A stretch of 8,870 nt of DNA, from contig CAJBPJ010000185.1 in NCBI GenBank assembly GCA_903957465.1, positions 1-8,870 on the forward strand, in the 5' to 3' direction. The stretch is from an uncultured Opitutia bacterium (GTDB taxonomy: Bacteria > Verrucomicrobiota > Verrucomicrobiia > Opitutales > UBA953). The notes beneath the pieces were generated by a model, which searched no databases, was not told the DNA's origin, and saw only the letters and a list, made by a program, of their open reading frames with translations. The position numbers and the translations under genes are program-made. Shown one piece after another: positions 1 through 4,688 of the stretch (within the stretch, counting starts at the first letter, position 1; each line of letters begins with the position of its first letter).

Positions 1-900
1 GTTAGAGTTAGCGACATGCGCTGTGTCTGGGAAGTCACCCGAGCGGAGCAACTGTACGAAAGGCGATTTTTTATAAACTGTCTGCCAAACCGCTTCGACC
101 TGGGCAGCCGTGACGCCGACAGCAGGCACAGTAATCGTCGTCGCAATACCTCGGTGCATCGGCGCAAGGTGCGGATTAAACTGCACCACCACCGGCTGTC
201 CAGCAGCGGCTGCGAAATTCTCTTCAATCTCTGCGACGTGCCGATGGTTCGGTAGTCCATAAGCCTTGGCAGAACCATCGCGCTCACAGAAAAGGTAAGC
301 GACTTCAGCTTTCTTCCCCGCGCCGGAGACGCCGCTGAGAGAGTTAATGACGAGACGACCAGGCTCTGGCTTAATCAAACCAGCCCGCAGCAAAGGGGTG
401 ATGGGAAGTTGAATGCTTGTTGGGTAGCAACCTGGACAGGCAATCAGCGGCACCTTCTTCCAAGCGTCGTTCAACTCAAGCTCAGGAATGACATACCGCG
501 ACTGAGCAATCAATTCAGGCGCAGGGTGTGGCTGTCCGTAGTACTTCTGGTAAAGCTCTGGCGACCGTAGCCGAAAATCTGCGGATAGATCTAATACACG
601 TTTACCGGCAGCAATCAGTGGCCGAGCATACTCAGCAGCGATACCATGGGGCAGCGCCAAGAACCAAACCTCTACGGAGGATTTGGCGCACTCTTCGGGC
701 GAAGATCCGGTGAAGGTCAGCGTAGGATCGACTAGGCCACGTAGCCGAGGAAGTTCATCACTGACTTTTTTGCCGGCCAAGGAACGGGAGCATACTGCCG
801 AAAGCTTTACCTTTGGATGCTGAGCGAGCAGGCGCACAAGCTCCTCCCCCGTGTAGCCGGAGGCGCCGATGATGCCGACGTGGATGTGTGACGTTCCCAT
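1..900 (-). CDS. argC: N-acetyl-gamma-glutamyl-phosphate reductase, 3' end cut off by window edge
   Basis: Cytoplasmic NADPH-dependent enzyme of arginine biosynthesis that reduces N-acetyl-glutamyl-phosphate to the semialdehyde. Read by hand on the minus strand, the frame is open for 300 codons from the ATG at 900-898 to the left edge. The family is usually about 345 residues, so roughly 45 C-terminal residues lie outside. An N-terminal Rossmann segment (residues 7-20, VGIIGASGYTGEEL) binds the nucleotide. LALPHG lies at 81-86. The active-site cysteine is C158 in CPGCYPT, and the catalytic histidine region is PNHRH at 217-221. The residue before PGC is Cys rather than the common Asn. No clear Shine-Dalgarno precedes the ATG, but the start matches the expected N terminus. 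The gene follows rplM-rpsI on the same strand but is separated from them by a terminator, so it probably has its own promoter; none is obvious. Family assignment is secure. Confidence 0.95.
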   Translation of the reverse strand, partial: MGTSHIHVGIIGASGYTGEELVRLLAQHPKVKLSAVCSRSLAGKKVSDELPRLRGLVDPTLTFTGSSPEECAKSSVEVWFLALPHGIAAEYARPLIAAGKRVLDLSADFRLRSPELYQKYYGQPHPAPELIAQSRYVIPELELNDAWKKVPLIACPGCYPTSIQLPITPLLRAGLIKPEPGRLVINSLSGVSGAGKKAEVAYLFCERDGSAKAYGLPNHRHVAEIEENFAAAAGQPVVVQFNPHLAPMHRGIATTITVPAVGVTAAQVEAVWQTVYKKSPFVQLLRSGDFPDTAHVANSN

Positions 901-955
901 GGTGTGAGTAAGGAAAAAAGATGGACGGGTTGAAAGGATGAAGGAGACGGATACG

Positions 956-978
956 AAAAAGGCCCCAACAGGGGCCTT
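956..978 (-). terminator. Rho-independent terminator of the rplM-rpsI unit
   Basis: On the minus strand, AAGGCCCC, loop TGTT and GGGGCCTT form a perfect 8-bp GC-rich stem, followed by further T residues (five T in a row counting the stem end). It begins 22 bases after the rpsI stop codon and precedes the argC start. It therefore most likely ends the ribosomal protein transcript, with any read-through feeding argC. On the plus strand the stem is followed by a weaker GTTTC, so minus-strand function is preferred. Confidence 0.85.
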
Positions 979-999
979 GTTTCGTGTATCTCGTGCGGA

Positions 1000-1401
1000 T
1001 TAGCGCTTCGAGAACTGGAAGCGCTTGCGCGCACCAGGACGGCCCGGTTTCTTACGCTCACGCATACGACCATCGCGGGTCAGTAAGCCGGCTTTCTTAA
1101 GAGTAGGACGGAGGCCTAGATCGAGCTTCTGGAGAGCACGTGCTAGGGCATGGGAAATTGCACCGGCTTGACCGTTAGGTCCGCCACCCGCCACGCGGAT
1201 AAGAACGTCAACTTGACCTTCGAGGCCAGCGACACGCAAAGGAGTGGTAGCAGCCTTGATCAGCGCTTCAGTATAAAGAAGCACGCTGGCAGGACGGCCG
1301 TTGATGGTGATCTCTCCGGTGCCACGCTTAAGGTGCACGCGTGCACTAGCCGTCTTACGACGACCAACAGCAGTGAGAGTAGGATTCTTAGCAGCGCTCA
1401 T
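1000..1401 (-). CDS. rpsI: Small ribosomal subunit protein uS9 (S9)
   Basis: Structural protein of the 30S subunit whose basic C-terminal tail reaches the P-site tRNA. The 133-residue product has the full family layout. After a short N-terminal extension comes VGRRKTASARVHL (12-24), then GEITINGRP. The glycine-rich VAGGGPNGQAGAISHALARAL follows in the middle, and the very basic C terminus ends in KRFQFSKR, with the SKR/KR ending that contacts tRNA in well-studied ribosomes. Length is normal (about 130). The start is an ATG 15 bases after the rplM stop, the classic rplM-rpsI pairing, so the two are cotranscribed. No Shine-Dalgarno sequence is evident in the short gap. Nothing is missing or odd. 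Confidence 0.97.
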   Translation of the reverse strand: MSAAKNPTLTAVGRRKTASARVHLKRGTGEITINGRPASVLLYTEALIKAATTPLRVAGLEGQVDVLIRVAGGGPNGQAGAISHALARALQKLDLGLRPTLKKAGLLTRDGRMRERKKPGRPGARKRFQFSKR

Positions 1402-1416
1402 CTTCTTAAATTCAGA

Positions 1417-1848
1417 TTAACCCTTGAAAGGCACAGGGTTGTTCGCCTCGTGCGTGTGCTTTTCGCCCGCGAACACGCGAAGCTTACGCAGCATGTCATT
1501 CGCGAGACGATTCTTGGGGAGCATGCCTTTCACAGCATGGGTGATAATAAATTCGGGCTTGTGCGCGCGCATGTGCGCAACGTTGCGGCGGTAGGCAGTG
1601 CCGACCCAACCTGTATAGAACATATACTCTTTGGCGTCTTCCTTCGCACCGGTAAGGCGCACTTTGTCAGCGTTAATCACGACGACATAGTCGCCGGTAT
1701 CAACGTGGGCAGTGTACGTCACTTTGTGGCGTCCACGGAGGATGTTAGCAATTTTTACCGCGAGGCGGCCAAGGACTTGGTCCTTAGCGTCTACGAGCAC
1801 CCAGGCTCGGTCAGTAGCCTGCACGTTCTTGGCGAGCGTGGTCTTCAT
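1417..1848 (-). CDS. rplM: Large ribosomal subunit protein uL13 (L13)
   Basis: Early-assembly protein of the 50S subunit. The ATG at 1848 gives 143 residues beginning MKTTLAKN, matching the usual length of about 142. A longer reading from TTG at 1893 would add 15 residues with no family counterpart and is rejected. Family segments visible in order are WVLVDAKDQVLGRLAVKIANILRG (16-39), the DTGDYVVVINADKVRLTG stretch (about 50-67), YMFYTGW, and the C-terminal HAVKGMLPKNRLANDMLRKLRVFAGEKHTHEANNP region. It is the first gene of the rplM-rpsI unit. The 75-base gap upstream holds a weak promoter-like sequence. No Shine-Dalgarno sequence is visible before the ATG. Confidence 0.97.
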   Translation of the reverse strand: MKTTLAKNVQATDRAWVLVDAKDQVLGRLAVKIANILRGRHKVTYTAHVDTGDYVVVINADKVRLTGAKEDAKEYMFYTGWVGTAYRRNVAHMRAHKPEFIITHAVKGMLPKNRLANDMLRKLRVFAGEKHTHEANNPVPFKG

Positions 1849-1861
1849 AAGTCGAAAGTCG

Positions 1862-1890
1862 GAACATGAGATTTCAGACCCCTCCGTCAA
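1862..1890 (-). promoter_or_regulatory. Weak candidate sigma70-type promoter for rplM-rpsI
   Basis: On the minus strand a TTGACG (1890-1885) close to the -35 consensus stands 16-17 bases before CATGTT/ATGTTC (around 1868-1862), which matches the -10 consensus poorly. Position is sensible, just upstream of the rplM ATG at 1848 and after the preceding gene's stop. The poor -10 keeps confidence low. Confidence 0.25.
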
Positions 1891-1923
1891 CAACCGATTC
1901 AGAGAAAATAGGGGTTAAGTACC

Positions 1924-2682
1924 TCAAAAGCTCCGGGAGACCGATATCCCGGCTTGGCTGGCTGTGCGATTAGGCCCCTCTGATCGAACCTGCACACCCC
2001 CCTGTATATTAAGGGTATAGGCATTTCCGAGCCCCACCATGAGGTAAACCGTTCCTCCTATATAACTAAAGCCATCCACCACCCCCGCGTTACCCCCCAA
2101 GTTATCAGCAGCATGGACGACCCCAATGGTAGGCGAAAAACTAACCGACCAGTTGGCGTTCAATGCCTTCGTATAGTAAAGAGCGATGTCGGCATGAAGT
2201 TCCTGCCGGACAGGTATCCAACGCGCTCCCGCCAAGAAAGATAAGCTTCCGGCTAGAAAGTCATGGCCGTAGTTAAGCGAGACTTCTGCTTCTCGCTCGA
2301 TGGACGCAACGGTTGCGGGGTTGATGCCGAGTTGTTGAACCAGGCCAAACCCGACGCCGACATAACCCGATTCGCCATGACGTTGAATCTCAAGACTGAC
2401 ATAACGTTGATCGAGCCGAGGTGATGCATCAAGCGAACGCATCACGTCCGCATGCAAACTAAGGTTAAGTCCAAGACCCCCGGGCACGCTGAGATTCGCA
2501 TCAGCTGAAAGTAATCCGGTTGTGCCGACGTCAGGCGCACGCCCACGCAACAAAGGCCGGGAAACAAACCCTACCTCAATCGTCGAGTCGGTGTTACGCG
2601 CTACCTCTTCCATCCAACCTGCCCGTACCGTGGTGATGGCAGTCGCGGCAAGCAGGAGGAGGCGTAGCGTCGAACGGCTCAT
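1924..2682 (-). CDS. Secreted protein of unknown function, probable outer-membrane beta-barrel
   Basis: I do not recognise a named family. The ATG at 2682 gives 252 residues. The N terminus is a typical signal peptide: basic MSRSTLR, hydrophobic LLLLAATAITTV, and a VRA|GW cleavage site after about residue 21. The remainder is rich in Gly and in alternating hydrophobic/polar stretches such as YVSLEIQRHGESGYVGVGFG, AGSLSFLAGARWIP, ANWSVSFSPTIGVVHA and AYTLNIQGGVQVR. The chain ends in ISVSRSF, and a terminal Phe is the usual recognition feature for Bam-assembled outer-membrane barrels. Function as a small barrel is therefore inferred, not shown. The start overlaps the icd stop by one base (TAATG on the minus strand), so translation is likely coupled to icd. 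A start 13 codons earlier, inside icd, would spoil the signal peptide and is rejected. A periplasmic beta-rich protein is the alternative. Confidence 0.8.
   Translation of the reverse strand: MSRSTLRLLLLAATAITTVRAGWMEEVARNTDSTIEVGFVSRPLLRGRAPDVGTTGLLSADANLSVPGGLGLNLSLHADVMRSLDASPRLDQRYVSLEIQRHGESGYVGVGFGLVQQLGINPATVASIEREAEVSLNYGHDFLAGSLSFLAGARWIPVRQELHADIALYYTKALNANWSVSFSPTIGVVHAADNLGGNAGVVDGFSYIGGTVYLMVGLGNAYTLNIQGGVQVRSEGPNRTASQAGISVSRSF
1926..1955 (-). terminator. Possible terminator overlapping the 3' end of the barrel-protein gene
   Basis: On the minus strand CCGGGA (1952-1947) pairs with TCCCGG (1938-1933) around an eight-base loop. After a two-base bulge an AAG/CTT extension leads into TTTT at 1929-1926, just before or within the TGA stop. 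The shape suits a terminator separating icd and its partner from rplM-rpsI. The bulge and the short T run make it uncertain, and it lies mostly inside coding sequence. Confidence 0.4.
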
Positions 2683-3929
2683 TACATTGCTGCAATAATA
2701 CCATCCGCGAAGGCCGAGCACTTCACTTCGGTCGCACCTTCCATCTGACGAGCAAAGTCATAAGTCACCTTGCGTGTGCCAATAGCGCCATTGAGACCTT
2801 TCAGGATTAAATCAGCTGCTTCCACCCATCCCATATAACGAAGCATCATTTCTGCGGAGAGCACCACGGAGCCAGGGTTCACAACATCTTTATCAGCATA
2901 CTTCGGCGCCGTGCCGTGGGTTGCTTCGAAGATCGCGTGACCGGTGAGGTAATTGATGTTTCCGCCCGGAGCGATACCGATGCCGCCAACCTGAGCTGCC
3001 AAGGCGTCGGAGAGGTAGTCGCCATTCAGATTCAAAGTCGCAATCACGTCGAAATCAGTCGGACGCGTCAGGACCTGCTGCAAGGTGATATCAGCAATCG
3101 AGTCCTTGATCACAAGTCCAGCGCCTGGCTTGCCTTCAGGAATCTTGCACCATGGGCCGCCATCAATCTCAACTGCACCGAATTCGCGCTTAGCGAGTTC
3201 GTAGCCCCACTTCATGAAGGCACCTTCGGTGTACTTCATAATGTTACCTTTGTGGACGAGCGTCAGCGATTTGCGTTTATTCGTAATCGCATACTGAATC
3301 GCCGAACGAATGAGCCGCTCAGAACCAGGTTGAGAGACAGGCTTAATGCCAACACCGACCGTCTTAGGCGCTTCCGAACCAAAACGGATCTTGGAGAATT
3401 CCTTGGGGTAGTTGGTTTTTAGGAAGTCGAGTGTCTTGAGTGCGATTTCGGAACCAGCCTCAAAATCAACCCCGGCGTAAATATCTTCGGTATTCTCACG
3501 GAAGATAACCATGTCGACTTTCTCAGGATGCTTAACCGGGGAAGGAACGCCCGTGAACCACTGCACCGGACGCAGACAGACATAGAGGTCGAGTTGCTGA
3601 CGAAGCGCTACATTGAGCGAACGGATGCCACCACCGGTAGGCGTCGTCAATGGACCCTTAATGCCAACCAAGTATTGCTTGAAGGCCGTCAGGGTTTCTT
3701 CGGGTAGCCAATTCTGCGTCGCCTTAAATGCTTTTTCACCAGCCAGGACTTCTTTCCAAACAATCTGGCGTTTGCCCGCATAAGCTTTCTTCACCGCCGC
3801 ATCGATAACGCGGACGGATGCCCGCCAGATATCGGGGCCTGTGCCGTCACCTTCGATGAAAGGTACAATGGGATGATCAGGAACGCTCAATTTGCCTGCC
3901 TGAATAGTAATGGTCTGTCCGGTGCTCAT
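2682..3929 (-). CDS. icd: Isocitrate dehydrogenase, NADP-dependent, E. coli type
   Basis: TCA-cycle enzyme converting isocitrate to 2-oxoglutarate and CO2 in the cytoplasm. Its 415 residues compare with 416 in E. coli Icd, and the match runs end to end. Substrate-binding residues are present: S104 and N106 in GGGIRSLNVALRQ, R110, R120 (CLRPVQ), R144 and Y151 (FRENTEDIYAG), K227 (VHKGN), and metal-binding D304 and D308 (NLNGDYLSD). The cofactor site HGTAPKYAD with K343 and Y344, plus V350, Y390 and R394, matches the NADP-type determinants of E. coli rather than the Asp-containing NAD type. S104 corresponds to the serine phosphorylated by AceK in E. coli; whether this organism has AceK cannot be seen here. 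The ATG at 3929 fits the family N terminus. The gene leads a two-gene unit, its TAA overlapping the ATG of a secreted-protein gene. Confidence 0.97.
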   Translation of the reverse strand: MSTGQTITIQAGKLSVPDHPIVPFIEGDGTGPDIWRASVRVIDAAVKKAYAGKRQIVWKEVLAGEKAFKATQNWLPEETLTAFKQYLVGIKGPLTTPTGGGIRSLNVALRQQLDLYVCLRPVQWFTGVPSPVKHPEKVDMVIFRENTEDIYAGVDFEAGSEIALKTLDFLKTNYPKEFSKIRFGSEAPKTVGVGIKPVSQPGSERLIRSAIQYAITNKRKSLTLVHKGNIMKYTEGAFMKWGYELAKREFGAVEIDGGPWCKIPEGKPGAGLVIKDSIADITLQQVLTRPTDFDVIATLNLNGDYLSDALAAQVGGIGIAPGGNINYLTGHAIFEATHGTAPKYADKDVVNPGSVVLSAEMMLRYMGWVEAADLILKGLNGAIGTRKVTYDFARQMEGATEVKCSAFADGIIAAM

Positions 3930-4008
3930 GGGGAGTGGATGGCAATCGGACTAAGCCCTCCCTTCAAGGGAAAACCGTCCCCATGGACCGTCAGGTGGCA
4001 AATTAGGG

Positions 4009-4040
4009 AAAAAGAAAAGGATTTCCCTTGGGAAATCCTT
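4009..4040 (-). terminator. Rho-independent terminator after the ribbon-helix-helix gene
   Basis: On the minus strand, AAGGATTTCC, a four-base loop CAAG and GGAAATCCTT form a perfect 10-bp stem followed by TTCTTTTT. It lies about 60 bases past the stop of the Lys-tailed protein gene and about 80 bases before icd, so it separates the two minus-strand transcripts. Confidence 0.85.
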
Positions 4041-4043
4041 GAA

Positions 4044-4057
4044 CCGGCGTGAGCCGG
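4044..4057 (-). repeat. Small GC-rich hairpin just ahead of the terminator
   Basis: On the minus strand CCGGC, loop TCAC and GCCGG form a 5-bp perfect stem, three bases before the larger terminator stem at 4040-4017. The two would sit in tandem at the 3' end of the same transcript. No T run follows it directly, so it is not a terminator by itself; it could protect the 3' end or be incidental. Confidence 0.45.
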
Positions 4058-4091
4058 GAGAGATCGCTAGCCAGCTCTTACGAGCCAACTA

Positions 4092-4111
4092 AAGAAGAAT
4101 TATTTCTTCTT
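4092..4111. repeat. Perfect inverted repeat around a stop codon
   Basis: AAGAAGAA (4092-4099), loop TTAT and TTCTTCTT (4104-4111) form an exact 8-bp inverted repeat. On the minus strand it comprises the last Lys codons of the lysine-rich tail, the TAA stop in the loop, and a complementary pyrimidine stretch after the stop. The stem is A/T-heavy and weak. It may simply reflect Lys-codon bias followed by chance, or it may slow termination or protect the mRNA end. Confidence 0.5.
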
Positions 4112-4546
4112 AGCGGTCTTCTTCTTGGCGGCGCCTTTTTTAGCAGCCTTTTTCTTTTTAGCCATGATGTTGTTTTTGTTTGGGATCGGGGTTGGGTTAG
4201 AAGGCAACGCAGACAGCGCTACCCTCACAATTCGCCCTAGACTCACCCGTGCGCTACGCGCTTGACGGGATATACGGGTCCGGAGCTCCGAGGGGACTCG
4301 GAAAGACACTTGCAACGACGGCGAGCGTTCAACGTTCGTACGCACCGTGTCAAAACGGTCGAGTGCGTGACGAATCGCCTGGCTCAAAGTCGGCATTCCA
4401 GACTTTTCCTGGAAGGCGACGACGTTTGCATGGAGATCAGCTGGCAGTGAAACCGTTAAGAGGCTTTCGCCTGAAATATTTTCGGTTTTGTTAGTCACTG
4501 CTGCTTGCTTCACGGATGAATGTAGCACTCGAAGTGAATCACGCAA
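4100..4546 (-). CDS. Tandem ribbon-helix-helix-like protein with lysine-rich tail, probable DNA-binding
   Basis: No named family is recognised. The frame holds two segments of ribbon-helix-helix shape, numbered from TTG 4546. The first is a strand LLTVSLP (29-35), helix ADLHANVVAFQEKSG, then helix TLSQAIRHALDRF to about 65. The second is strand LQVSFRVP (78-85), helix SELRTRISRQARSA, then helix SLGRIVRVALSAL to about 114. A Pro/Asn linker (115-127) precedes a tail of 20 residues, 12 of them Lys and most others Ala, like the tails of H1-like nucleoid proteins. Two such units in one chain could form an intramolecular version of the usual dimer; DNA binding is inference. The start is uncertain: no ATG opens the frame, and TTG 4546 or GTG at 4528, 4513 or 4498 are possible, none with a good ribosome site. 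An in-frame ATG at 4165 could alone give a 21-residue Lys-rich peptide. The gene is divergent from the metal ATPase. Confidence 0.7.
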   Translation of the reverse strand: MRDSLRVLHSSVKQAAVTNKTENISGESLLTVSLPADLHANVVAFQEKSGMPTLSQAIRHALDRFDTVRTNVERSPSLQVSFRVPSELRTRISRQARSARVSLGRIVRVALSALPSNPTPIPNKNNIMAKKKKAAKKGAAKKKTAKKK

Positions 4547-4582
4547 GCGTCTTTTTCATATTTATCACGGTCGTAAAAAGTG

Positions 4583-4618
4583 ACGCACGGAGAGGAAAAT
4601 TTCTCTTCTCGCGTGCGT
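4583..4618. promoter_or_regulatory. Long imperfect dyad in the divergent intergenic region
   Basis: ACGCACG (4583-4589) and CGTGCGT (4612-4618) are exact inverted arms. The purine/pyrimidine stretches between them (GAGAGGAAA against TTTCTCTTCTC) pair further with small bulges. It lies between the divergent Lys-tailed protein gene (starting at or below 4546) and the metal ATPase (4689). It could be an operator, an mRNA leader hairpin, or a terminator-like element on the minus strand, where CACTTTTT follows the stem although no minus-strand gene lies upstream. Its role cannot be settled from sequence. Confidence 0.5.
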
Positions 4619-4688
4619 AATGTGTATCCTGTTATCAATTACATATCGCGTCATTGACCACTCAAAAAGTTGTCGTTAAGGTTTAGAA

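Noticed and set aside
807..1073. An 88-codon minus-strand frame spanning the rpsI end, the terminator and the argC start
   Set aside because: It overlaps two real genes out of frame and reads through a strong terminator.
1150..1869. A 239-codon plus-strand open frame across rplM and rpsI
   Set aside because: It lies wholly antisense to two certain ribosomal protein genes and shows no recognisable domain; a long antisense frame is a by-product of their codon use.
2916..3422. A 168-codon plus-strand open frame within icd
   Set aside because: Antisense to a highly conserved enzyme gene; no family features.
4249..4494. Plus-strand open frames (81 and 62 codons) opposite the ribbon-helix-helix gene
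   Set aside because: No start context or domain pattern; the minus strand gives two coherent strand-helix-helix units instead.
4654..4681. TTGACC plus TTAAGG as a promoter for the metal ATPase
   Set aside because: The -10 match is poor and it would leave only a few bases before the ATG; AAGG there is better explained as the ribosome site.
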